From Pseudomonas endophytica (GTDB lineage: Bacteria > Pseudomonadota > Gammaproteobacteria > Pseudomonadales > Pseudomonadaceae), in the NCBI RefSeq assembly GCF_001411475.1, contig NZ_LLWH01000171.1:1-35750 (forward strand): a stretch of DNA of 35,750 nt, given 5' to 3'. How positions within the stretch are numbered: the first letter of the stretch is position 1; each line of letters opens with the position of its first letter. Below the pieces are notes generated by a model, which was not told the DNA's origin, ran no database searches, and saw only the letters and a program-made list of their open reading frames with translations. Shown one piece after another: positions 1 to 8,385 of the stretch. Both the position numbers and the translations under genes were made by a program.

Positions 1-597
1 GTGGGCAGTGAGCGTAAGCAGTTTGTTGAAGATGTCTTGGCCGTGCAGGGCGCTGTACGTTCTATTGACGATAACTCTGAATTTTTTGATGTTGTAATGT
101 TCACTTAACTTATAAATAAGAGCGTGCGCGTTGAGAATTGAAGCGGGTTCGTTGCAAATAACCATGATGACTTCATGCGCGGCGTTGACGAAGTTTAAAG
201 CGTCATGATGTGCGCCGGAAGCCGTGTCGACGATAAGCGTGTCAACGTCACTGTGAAGACCGTTGAAGGCATTAATAATTCCATAGTAGTGGGCTGTGTT
301 AAGCGAGTTCATTGTTTTTGAGTGCGCAGCCCCGAGTATCAAACTGACGCCGCTGGGGCCGTTATACAGTATGTCTTTTAATGAACAGCTGCCTTCTATC
401 AGGTCCGTCAGTGTTTTAGTCGGTTTGATATTTAAAAGCACATCAATACACGGTAGCTCTAAATTGCCATCCAATAAGGCGACTCGTTGACCTAATGCGG
501 CCAACGCCAAGGACAAGTTTATAGCGAGTGTGCTTTTGCCGGTTCCACCTTTTCCGCCAGTGATAGCGATGACCTGAACTGAGTGTTTTGTTTTCAT
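1..597 (-). CDS. FleN/FlhG-like MinD-family ATPase, 3'-truncated by window edge
   Basis: The reverse strand reads 199 codons from the ATG at 595-597 to the window edge without a stop, so the C-terminus is missing. The protein starts MKTKHSVQVIAITGGKGGTG and carries a deviant Walker A (residues 14-22, GGKGGTGKS, with signature Lys16), a Walker B-like LIVD at 121-124, and the stretch IDVLLNIKPTKTLTDLIEG that closely follows Pseudomonas FleN (VDVLLGLTPKRTLADVIEG from memory). FleN limits flagellar number by restraining FleQ at the membrane. This copy is not a typical fleN: it is AT-rich, there are no flagellar genes in view, and the switch-I DAD of FleN is replaced by D43-G-N45, losing the Asp used for ATP hydrolysis in MinD-type proteins. 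I call it a FleN paralogue of unknown role. A plain ParA-family partition or regulatory ATPase is the alternative. Confidence 0.82.
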   Translation of the reverse strand, partial: MKTKHSVQVIAITGGKGGTGKSTLAINLSLALAALGQRVALLDGNLELPCIDVLLNIKPTKTLTDLIEGSCSLKDILYNGPSGVSLILGAAHSKTMNSLNTAHYYGIINAFNGLHSDVDTLIVDTASGAHHDALNFVNAAHEVIMVICNEPASILNAHALIYKLSEHYNIKKFRVIVNRTYSALHGQDIFNKLLTLTAH

Positions 598-1038
598 ACA
601 GTTGACGCTATCCTTAGCGTGTTCGCACAGCGATGAGCTTATGATTTGAGTCTGATTTTATAATGACTGTTTTTATCCCGGAATGAACCCGTGTCGCCAG
701 TCAGTGCAAAACGTATGGCTTTTAACGCGGCGGTGCTACGAGAGCAATGCAATGAGCGCATTTTTTTATACGCCCATACCCAGCCGCGCTTTTTTTTATG
801 ATTTTCCATGAGGGGGGGTGCTTCTCGGGTTTTAGAGACTTGAAGTGAGATTTATTCTCCCATGTGCCTGATTCATTAATAAGTGTCCGCTGAGGCTAAT
901 GTTATGTCCTGAAGCGCAATGCCATTGACTCCATTTTGTGGCGCGATTAATTCTAGAGAGTCGGTCTCCGTGCGTGCTTGTGTGTGTCTGAATGAGATAG
1001 CATTTGTTCGTACTTTTATTTGTTCTATGGATAAATGA
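598..1038. other. AT-rich divergent intergenic region
   Basis: These 441 bases separate the divergent starts of the FleN-like ATPase and the AraC-type regulator, so promoters for both should lie here. On the minus strand a TATAAA-like -10 can be read about 60 bases upstream of the ATPase start (TTTATA at 656-661 on the plus strand), without a convincing -35. Runs of T occur near 762-768 and 791-798, but I find no strong hairpin beside them. No coding frame of note is present. Confidence 0.5.
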
Positions 1039-2016
1039 ATGTATAGAATTCGCAAGTCATATGTGTATTTGCTCGGTCGAGCCTTGGGGACTGTTTATAA
1101 GCCCAGTGAAATATTTCAAGATTGTGTCGATGATGCTGAGTATGTGGACATCAAATCCGTCTATGACTGGTTGGCTAATCTAGCGGTGATTTCTGGCGAT
1201 CCTGATTTAGGGCTAAGAGCTTATAAAAATATGCACCCCGCCATGCTGGGGGCTTTGGGCTATGCCGTCATGTCGTGTGCAACCTTGGGAGGGGCCATTG
1301 AACGGTTGGTTAATTACTATTCCTTAATCAGCAATGGGTCATTGTTTAAGCTAGACATTCAGGACCGTCGCTTAAAAATAGTCAGCATAGAATTGACAAA
1401 GACGGTGCCGCGGATTTCTGTTGATGCGGATTTTTCAATTGTATTGGGTCTCATCCGCTGGCTGGTGCCGCATTATTATGTTGTGCCGTTGGGGGTTGAA
1501 TTTATTTATGCGCCTCCTGATAAAACCCATCAATTAGAAGAAGTGTTTGGAAGAAATTTGAAATTTTCGGCAGATCATAATGTTTTAATTTTCTCCAGTG
1601 AAATATGCGATTACCCGCTGATTACCGCGTCGTCAAAGTTAGACAGGTTGCACGCTGATTTCCTAAAAGTTCAGTTAGAACTAACCTTTAGCGGGTTTAC
1701 CTCCGCCAAGATAAGAAGAGCCGTTTCCGAAAGCTTGGCCATGGGGGTGGTGCCCACACTGGATTCAATTTCTGCCACACTTAAAGTGAGTAAAAGAACC
1801 CTACAGTATTCGTTACGGTCTGAAGGCCTTAGTTTTTCACGGGTGTACAACGATGTTAGGCAAGCGTTGGCGCATGAATACCTGCGGCATTCTATGTACA
1901 GCATTAAATATATATCTGCGACGCTTGGGTTTAGTGATCAGAGCAGCTTTTACAAGGCCTCTTTAAGATGGTTTGGGATGACCCCTCAAAGTTACAGGGA
2001 TTTGTCCATGCAGTAG
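1039..2016 (+). CDS. AraC-family transcriptional regulator (Arabinose_bd/OruR-like)
   Basis: This 325-residue protein has the two-part layout of the AraC subfamily with an N-terminal Arabinose_bd-type effector domain (about residues 20-205) and a C-terminal double helix-turn-helix (about 225-322). The second HTH and tail are canonical: ISATLGFSDQSSFYKASLRW followed by FGMTPQSYR. Members of this subfamily typically activate a neighbouring catabolic or virulence operon in response to a small ligand, but no obvious target operon adjoins it here except the divergent FleN-like ATPase. An in-frame TGA at 1036-1038 directly precedes the ATG at 1039, so this is the earliest possible start; no good Shine-Dalgarno is seen. 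Codon use is AT-richer than in genes to the right, which suggests acquisition by transfer. Ligand and targets are unknown. Confidence 0.88.
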   Translation: MYRIRKSYVYLLGRALGTVYKPSEIFQDCVDDAEYVDIKSVYDWLANLAVISGDPDLGLRAYKNMHPAMLGALGYAVMSCATLGGAIERLVNYYSLISNGSLFKLDIQDRRLKIVSIELTKTVPRISVDADFSIVLGLIRWLVPHYYVVPLGVEFIYAPPDKTHQLEEVFGRNLKFSADHNVLIFSSEICDYPLITASSKLDRLHADFLKVQLELTFSGFTSAKIRRAVSESLAMGVVPTLDSISATLKVSKRTLQYSLRSEGLSFSRVYNDVRQALAHEYLRHSMYSIKYISATLGFSDQSSFYKASLRWFGMTPQSYRDLSMQ

Positions 2017-2547
2017 CACTTTTTATTTTTTATCGGTATGCACCTCTCTCGTTTTCTAATTTTTTGTTTGATGATAGATGCGGGCGATTATTCGTCATGC
2101 TAGACACTAACCACTTGTTTTAATTAGATATTTGTCGATAAATGAACAGGTTTTAATTTGGTTAAGTTTATCTAAGATTGGCAGCAGTCTAATCTCGGTG
2201 GGTGATCTTCAATCACGGCTCATGAAGGGTGTCGTTGGGCCACTCGAGTCTAGGAATATCATCAAATGAAACGCAGACAACTCATCCCGCGCTATGCACC
2301 CTATTATTGGTCTTAAACTCGTTGAATAAGTGTGCGCGCGAGTCACTCCTATCCTGTTGAGTCATTTATTTCACTGTTTAATTTGGTGAGGAATTCATGA
2401 CTTTAATGGTTGCCAATGCGCAGCGCTTCTGACAAATCCTGCAGGGCTGCAGAGTGTCTAAACTAAACTTTTGATTAGTTCGCAGTGTACGGACATCAAC
2501 AACAGGGCGCCTAGTGACTTCCATGAGGCGCCTATCTTTTTTACAAA
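2017..2547. other. 531-base gap with candidate small transcript
   Basis: No gene of normal length fits here. The left part (2017-2380) is AT-rich without recognisable structure. The right part is organised: an 11-codon frame at 2397-2432 (MTLMVANAQRF, stop TGA) with GAGGAA at 2388-2393; a CTGCAG-GG-CTGCAG palindrome at 2439-2452; an AACTAA/TTAGTT stem at 2461-2480; and a terminator hairpin at 2505-2542. This order (translation start, hairpins, plus-strand terminator) would suit a short leader or small RNA read rightward, but no promoter is convincing. Confidence 0.35.
2505..2542 (+). terminator. Rho-independent terminator (plus strand)
   Basis: A perfect 7-bp stem GGCGCCT (2506-2512) / AGGCGCC (2526-2532) with a 13-base loop is followed by TATCTTTTTT. 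The T-run lies on the plus-strand side, so it stops rightward transcripts coming from the AraC-type gene or from a small RNA in the gap. On the other strand it lies just beyond the map stop codon but has no equivalent U-tract there. Confidence 0.68.
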
Positions 2548-3339
2548 TCAGCTAATCGCGGTGTAGCCCTCAAGCGTATCGGGCCACGGGCTAAGCACTT
2601 CAAAGCCGTTTTCCGTCACCGCGACCATATGTTCCCATTGGGCTGACAGCGACAGGTCTTTAGTGACCACGGTCCATTGATCGGCGAGGGTTTTAACATG
2701 GCGTTTACCCGCGTTGAGCATCGGTTCGATGGTGAAGATCATTCCGGTTTTACGCTTCAAGCCTTGGCCCGGGTAACCGTAGTGCAGCACTTGGGGCTCG
2801 TCGTGATAGACCTTGCCGATGCCGTGCCCGCAGTACTCGCGCACCACGCTAAAGCCTTCTTTTTCGGCCAGGGTCTGGATGGCATGACCGATATCGCCCA
2901 ACGTTGCGCCGGGACGTACCTGACGAATACCCGCACACATGGCGTCATAGGTCGTTTTCACCAGATGCCTCGCCTGCGGGCTGGGTTCACCGACGAAGTA
3001 CATGCGGCTGGTGTCGCCGTACCAGCCATCTTTCACCACCGCGATGTCAATGTTTACGATGTCGCCATCGTGTAGCACCCGGCCAGACGGAATACCGTGA
3101 CAGACCACTTCATTGACCGATGTGCAGACTGTTTTCGGAAACCCGTGATAACCGACATTACCGGGAATGGCCTTTTGCACATTGACGATGTAGTCATGGC
3201 AGATCTGATCAAGTTGGTCGGTGGTAACCCCCGCCTTGACGTGTGGCGTGATCATTGCCAGCACCTCGGCCGCCAACATGCCTGCGGTTTTGGACTGGGC
3301 AATTTGCGCTGCGCTATTAATGACAACATTCGCTCTCAT
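2548..3339 (-). CDS. map: Type I methionine aminopeptidase
   Basis: The 263-residue product is a full-length methionyl aminopeptidase, which removes the initiator Met from new proteins in the cytoplasm. The five metal ligands of the pita-bread fold are all visible: Asp98 (VNIDIA), Asp109 (YGDTSRMY), His172 (GHGIG), Glu205 (TIEPML) and Glu236 (QWEHMVAV); His81 (CHGIP) is the expected substrate-side histidine. The ATG at 3337-3339 overlaps the stop of the upstream ParD-like gene by 4 bases (ATGA), so the two are translationally coupled. The housekeeping map of pseudomonads usually lies next to rpsB; this one does not, so it is probably a second, accessory copy paired with the ParD-like protein. 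The assignment to the family is secure; the biological role of the extra copy is inference. Confidence 0.95.
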   Translation of the reverse strand: MRANVVINSAAQIAQSKTAGMLAAEVLAMITPHVKAGVTTDQLDQICHDYIVNVQKAIPGNVGYHGFPKTVCTSVNEVVCHGIPSGRVLHDGDIVNIDIAVVKDGWYGDTSRMYFVGEPSPQARHLVKTTYDAMCAGIRQVRPGATLGDIGHAIQTLAEKEGFSVVREYCGHGIGKVYHDEPQVLHYGYPGQGLKRKTGMIFTIEPMLNAGKRHVKTLADQWTVVTKDLSLSAQWEHMVAVTENGFEVLSPWPDTLEGYTAIS

Positions 3340-3587
3340 TGGTCTGCTCCAGCTGTTGATTGGGCCGAGTCAGCCAATTGGCAGAGCGCTTTCAAGTCCA
3401 GACCACCCGCAAGCTCAGCCCGAATCAGTAAACGACTGATCTGGTTGTGATCCAGATCCGGGTACAGCTCCGTCAACATGCCGATTCGCATCCAATGCTC
3501 GGCTTGCGCGTTGATCGAGCGGCTGAGTGCGTTGCTAGCGATGCGCAGATTTTCGTGCATGGCGTCCGAGATTTTTACGATGCCCAT
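3336..3587 (-). CDS. ParD-like antitoxin-family protein
   Basis: This 83-residue protein starts MGIVKISDAMHENLRIASNA, with a ribbon-helix-helix-like N-terminus and the sequence SRSINAQAEHWMRIGMLTE that I associate with the ParD-like family often encoded directly before a methionine aminopeptidase. It overlaps the start of map by 4 bases and is clearly the first gene of that operon. No ParE-like toxin is encoded next to it; the partner position is taken by the aminopeptidase. It may act as a DNA-binding autoregulator of the pair. The link to a real toxin-antitoxin function is unproven. Confidence 0.8.
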   Translation of the reverse strand: MGIVKISDAMHENLRIASNALSRSINAQAEHWMRIGMLTELYPDLDHNQISRLLIRAELAGGLDLKALCQLADSAQSTAGADQ

Positions 3588-3631
3588 GACAATGCTCTAT
3601 ATGAAATATGTATGAAATGTAATCGAAACGT

Positions 3632-3661
3632 ATATTAAGTGATCCGCCACGAACTCTGCAA
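3632..3661 (-). promoter_or_regulatory. Candidate sigma-70 promoter for parD-like/map
   Basis: Read on the minus strand, TTGCAG (3661-3656) and TAATAT (3637-3632) are separated by 18 bases, about 45 bases upstream of the ParD-like start codon. The match is fair rather than strong, but no better candidate lies in this short divergent gap. Confidence 0.35.
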
Positions 3662-3731
3662 CACGCAGTCATAGACAGGCCCAAGGCTCCATCCCTATGC
3701 TGTGGCCATTACAAAAACAATCCAGAGCACC

Positions 3732-5483
3732 ATGACCTCCCACTCTCGCTTGCATGTGTTGTTGCAGTGGCTTGCCCGACCGCACCGAAGTCTGGTGGCG
3801 CGCTATACCCTGCTGTCCGTTGTGGTCATGAGCGTGGCGCTGATCACGCTGGCGATTTTTTATGAACAGATCGCTAAAGACCTGCTCAATCGGTTAACGG
3901 GCGAGCGATTGGATGCTCAAGCGCTATCGACGGCCAACCGCCTGTCTTCCTTTCTGGATGATCGCTTCTACCAACTCTCGGCATTGTCCAATCACCCCAA
4001 CATGCCTGAATTTATAGTCGATCAATCGCGACTTATCAGTGATGTTGACTCGCTGCTCAAGCTGGAGGGCGACTTGCCCTTTATGTACGGCGTGCTGTTT
4101 TTTGATGAGCAAGATCGCTTGATCAAAGTGTTGCCTGGCCAGTCCGCCTCTGGCGAGCCGTATTGGGGCAGTGAACATTGGTCTATTGCCGGTTTACCGG
4201 TGCAATGGGTCGGCGATGTCGAAGTGATCGGGCCGCTGTTGCCCAAGGCGGGCGGCTCTGGCAGTTTTTTGATCCGCAAAAGCATCCGTATAGGCCGCAC
4301 CAACCAAAAGGTGCGGATTGCCCTGCATTTGCGCCTCGCGTCCTTGACCGAATTACTGGTTAGTGCGGGCATGAGCGGCGTTGTTGCGCCGCTGTTACGC
4401 GTCCCCGGTGGCGCGTTTGTCGACCCGACTGGGCGCCAAGTTAAGGCCCCGGGGCAATGGCACGAGGGGCCGATGATTTTGCCAGGCTGGCAACTGGTGT
4501 TCAGCGTAGAACCTGGCGCCATTCTTAAACCCTTAAATGATGCCCGCTGGTGGTTGTACTGGGTGGCTGCGGGTTTTATCGGATTTATCCTCGTGGTGTT
4601 TTTTACCCTCTCGCGGCAATTACGCGCTCGGGTTAACACCCTGTTGCAGGGCGCTCACCAACTGTCCATGGGCGACTTGAGTTACCGCTTGGCGCAACAG
4701 CCACAGGACGATGAAATTGGCCAAGTGGCTCGCGCATTTAACGTCATGGCCGAGCGCTTGGCGCAGGTGATGGACCACACCGTACGCACCGAAAACCTCG
4801 CCGTGCTGGGGACTTTTGCCACCGGTGTTGCTCATGAAGTGCGCAACCCGCTGGCCACCATGAAAACCACCGTACAAGCCTTGTTACGGCGCGAGCAAGA
4901 ACCCGAGCGGCGGCACTTACTGAGCGACTTGGTCAAAGAAATCGACCGCTTGTCACGGGTTACCAACGATCTGTTGCAATACGGTCGTCCGCACCCGGCC
5001 GAACCGTGCGTGGTATCGGTCGCGGACTTGTTCGCACATACGGTGGCCATGGTGACGCCGCACCTGCAAGCGCGCAATCTGCAGTTGGTGTGCGAGCCAG
5101 CAGGGCGTTTGCAGATCGTTGTCGACCCGGATCAAGCTCGGCAAGTGCTACTCAACCTGTGTTTGAACGCTGTGCAAGCCAGCCCAGATGGCGCTGTGGT
5201 CAGGCTAAGTGCCGAGACAGGCCAAGGGCGGGTGCGGCTGTTGATCATCGACCAAGGCTGCGGTATTTCTGCCGAGCATCTGCAGCAGATCCGCCAGCCT
5301 TTTTTCACCTTAAAACCTCAAGGTACGGGGCTTGGCTTGAGCATTAGCCAGCAATTGCTGGAGGCCAATGGTGCGCGGCTGCACATCCACAGTCAGTTGG
5401 GGGAGGGCACACAGGTGACGCTGGATTTCCCGGCTGCTCAGCAGATTGTTTGCAGTGAACCCCATTCGCTCCCCGAAGAATAA
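3732..5483 (+). CDS. Membrane sensor histidine kinase (NtrB/DctB-like)
   Basis: From the ATG at 3732 the product is 583 residues; a GTG 30 bases upstream (3702) is possible but lacks a ribosome site. Order of parts: TM helix at about 26-44, a periplasmic sensing domain of about 225 residues, a second TM helix at about 272-295, a HAMP linker, a HisKA domain with phospho-acceptor His368 in GVAHEVRNP, and a HATPase domain with N box (NLCLNAVQASP), G1 (DQGCGIS) and G2 (GTGLGLSIS). It is the partner of the response regulator 18 bases downstream. The extracytoplasmic domain implies it senses an external or periplasmic signal, most simply the substrate of the transporter encoded further along. The ligand cannot be inferred. 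Confidence 0.93.
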   Translation: MTSHSRLHVLLQWLARPHRSLVARYTLLSVVVMSVALITLAIFYEQIAKDLLNRLTGERLDAQALSTANRLSSFLDDRFYQLSALSNHPNMPEFIVDQSRLISDVDSLLKLEGDLPFMYGVLFFDEQDRLIKVLPGQSASGEPYWGSEHWSIAGLPVQWVGDVEVIGPLLPKAGGSGSFLIRKSIRIGRTNQKVRIALHLRLASLTELLVSAGMSGVVAPLLRVPGGAFVDPTGRQVKAPGQWHEGPMILPGWQLVFSVEPGAILKPLNDARWWLYWVAAGFIGFILVVFFTLSRQLRARVNTLLQGAHQLSMGDLSYRLAQQPQDDEIGQVARAFNVMAERLAQVMDHTVRTENLAVLGTFATGVAHEVRNPLATMKTTVQALLRREQEPERRHLLSDLVKEIDRLSRVTNDLLQYGRPHPAEPCVVSVADLFAHTVAMVTPHLQARNLQLVCEPAGRLQIVVDPDQARQVLLNLCLNAVQASPDGAVVRLSAETGQGRVRLLIIDQGCGISAEHLQQIRQPFFTLKPQGTGLGLSISQQLLEANGARLHIHSQLGEGTQVTLDFPAAQQIVCSEPHSLPEE

Positions 5484-5501
5484 TTATTAAGTGAGTCACA
5501 G

Positions 5502-6796
<1,295 letters not shown>

Positions 6797-6809
<13 letters not shown>

Positions 6810-6848
6810 CCGCTCACCCTTGCGCGCAGATTGAGCGCTAACCGCTCA
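6797..6848. promoter_or_regulatory. Twin dyad repeats, candidate activator-binding sites (UAS)
   Basis: A 20-base sequence occurs twice exactly, at 6797-6816 and 6829-6848, with a 32-base period. Each copy contains the inverted repeat TGAGCG-N5-CGCTCA. The spacing is about three helical turns, so both dyads face the same side of DNA. They lie roughly 160-195 bases upstream of the predicted start site of the sigma-54 promoter at 6975-6991, the usual distance for an enhancer bound by an NtrC-type activator. The first copy overlaps the last codons of the regulator gene. Confidence 0.6.
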
Positions 6849-6867
6849 TCCAAGGTTGACCTTAACG

Positions 6868-6938
6868 GTAGGAGCGGCCAAAGGCTGCGATCTTTTGATC
6901 TTTAACATCAACAGATCGCAGGCTGCGCCAGCTCCTAC
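6868..6938. repeat. REP palindrome
   Basis: GTAGGAGC at 6868 pairs with GCTCCTAC ending at 6938, with inner GGCTGCGATC / GATCGCAGGC arms and a short AT-rich loop. It is a diverged member of the REP family found at several other places in the window, and sits between the twin dyads and the sigma-54 promoter. Confidence 0.75.
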
Positions 6939-6974
6939 AAAAATAGAGATGCACCCAAACACCGTATTAGTGTT

Positions 6975-6991
6975 TTGGCACAACCCTTGCT
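6975..6991 (+). promoter_or_regulatory. Sigma-54 (-24/-12) promoter
   Basis: The sequence TTGGCAC-N6-TTGCT fits the sigma-54 consensus TGGCAC-N5-TTGC: GG at 6977-6978 and GC at 6989-6990 are exactly 12 bases apart. Transcription would begin near 7001-7003, about 42 bases before the ATG of the first binding-protein gene. An upstream in-frame TTG at 6975 lies inside this promoter, which rules it out as the start codon. Confidence 0.85.
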
Positions 6992-7043
6992 CTATCCCTT
7001 CCAGCACTCCAACAAGAGGCGTTTTCAACGCCCAAAGGAACTT

Positions 7044-8357
7044 ATGTCCCCGATGCGTCAATGGGCCTGTGGCCTCCTGACTCTGAGCAGCTTGCTCGTC
7101 AGCACCTTCTCTGGCGCCGAAGTCGGCCGTCTGGAGCTGGGCGTGCCTAGCGCCGAGGCCGACCTGACCATGGGCTGCCTGTACCCGATGACCGAACGCG
7201 CCGCCATCTACGGCCATGACAGCATCATCGGGATTCAAGTCGCACTCAACGAATTACAGGCCCGTCGCGTGGCCGGTGAAGCTGTGCCGCGGCTGCGGGT
7301 GATTGTCGATGATGACCAGTCCAAAGCGTCCTACGGGGTCAGTTTGGCCAAGAGCTTCATCCACAAAGACGGCGTGCAAGTGTTGTGCGGCATGGTCTCG
7401 TCTGGGGTGGCGCTGGCCGTCAGCCAACTGGCCCGGCAAGAAAAAGTACTGATGATCGGCACCGATCACGCCTCCTCGCGCATGACCTTGGAAAACGGCC
7501 ATCCCTACTATTTCCGCGTGACCAATGACACCTGGACGTCCATGGCAGCGGGGGCGCGCTACCTCAAAGACTTGCAGCAAAAAACCGGTTGGAAGCGGCT
7601 CGCGTTTATTGGCCCAGACTACGAATACGGCCACGTCTCGCGTGATGACCTGCACGAAGCCCTGAACCAATTGGGCGTGAAGTTCGATGACGTTATCGAG
7701 TTGTGGCCGCGCCTGTATGAGCCCGATTACTCGCCTTACATCGCCGCGCTGGAGCAGGCTAAACCCGACATTATTGTCTCGGCTATTTGGGGCGGCGATT
7801 TCCATGCATTCGTCAAACAGGCTGCCAGTAGCCGACTGCTAGAAACCTCGCGTTTGGCGAACTTCGACACCGGGGCTAATTACGACTTTTTGGTGTCGCT
7901 GGGCAACAAGGCGCCCAATGGCCTGATCCTCTCGGCACGTCACCACAACAACTGGCCAGACACCGCGCGCAATCGCTCGTTTGTTGAGCGCTTCCACCAG
8001 TTGAGCGGGCGTTACCCGACCTACGCCGCACAGGGCGCCTACACCGGGGTCATGGTCATGGCCCAAGCATATGAGCAGACCGGCGGCGTGACCGACACCC
8101 AAGCGTTGATCCACGCGCTGGAGGGGCTGGAAATTGCCCTGCCTGAAGACCCGCCCGGGAGCTTTTCGCGAATCGACCCAGTGACCCATCAGATCCAGCA
8201 GAGCCAAGCCATTGGCACGCCGGTCAGCAATACCGACTACCCGCCCGCCCAACTGATGCTGGGTGACTGGTCGGTGTATTCGGCGCAAGAGCTACAGCTC
8301 GATAGCGCCACTTTAAAGCGGCGGCTGGCCGCACGAAAACCCGTAGCCGAGCCTTAG
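7044..8357 (+). CDS. ABC transporter periplasmic binding protein (LivJ/AmiC-type), first copy
   Basis: Starting at ATG 7044, preceded by AAAGGAA, the product is 437 residues with a Sec signal peptide (about residues 1-24, ending near FSGAE). The mature part is a type I periplasmic binding protein of the Peripla_BP_6 group: two Rossmann-like lobes, with stretches such as MGCLYPMTERAAIYGHDSIIG, VLCGMVSSGVALAVSQLA and FIGPDYEYGHVSRDDL. Its family binds amino acids, urea, short amides or other small polar molecules. It is the first gene after the sigma-54 promoter and is followed 28 bases later by a second binding protein. The two are only distantly similar, so they may bind different ligands or one may serve as sensor. 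The TTG at 6975 is rejected as start because it lies in the promoter. Confidence 0.88.
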   Translation: MSPMRQWACGLLTLSSLLVSTFSGAEVGRLELGVPSAEADLTMGCLYPMTERAAIYGHDSIIGIQVALNELQARRVAGEAVPRLRVIVDDDQSKASYGVSLAKSFIHKDGVQVLCGMVSSGVALAVSQLARQEKVLMIGTDHASSRMTLENGHPYYFRVTNDTWTSMAAGARYLKDLQQKTGWKRLAFIGPDYEYGHVSRDDLHEALNQLGVKFDDVIELWPRLYEPDYSPYIAALEQAKPDIIVSAIWGGDFHAFVKQAASSRLLETSRLANFDTGANYDFLVSLGNKAPNGLILSARHHNNWPDTARNRSFVERFHQLSGRYPTYAAQGAYTGVMVMAQAYEQTGGVTDTQALIHALEGLEIALPEDPPGSFSRIDPVTHQIQQSQAIGTPVSNTDYPPAQLMLGDWSVYSAQELQLDSATLKRRLAARKPVAEP

Positions 8358-8385
8358 CGGTTCGCTCATCCACCGAGAACCAAGC

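Noticed and set aside
4022..4639. 205-codon open frame on the minus strand inside the kinase gene
   Set aside because: It is antisense to a clear histidine kinase, has no family resemblance, and has composition typical of a reverse-frame shadow in GC-rich DNA.
6868..6938. Palindromes with T-rich loops considered as intrinsic terminators
   Set aside because: The T-rich part is inside the loop and not after the stem; the same sequence recurs at several loci, which identifies a REP family.
6975..7043. Upstream TTG start for the first binding protein, adding 23 residues
   Set aside because: The TTG lies inside the -24 element of the sigma-54 promoter, upstream of the expected transcript start, and the added residues would precede a good signal peptide.
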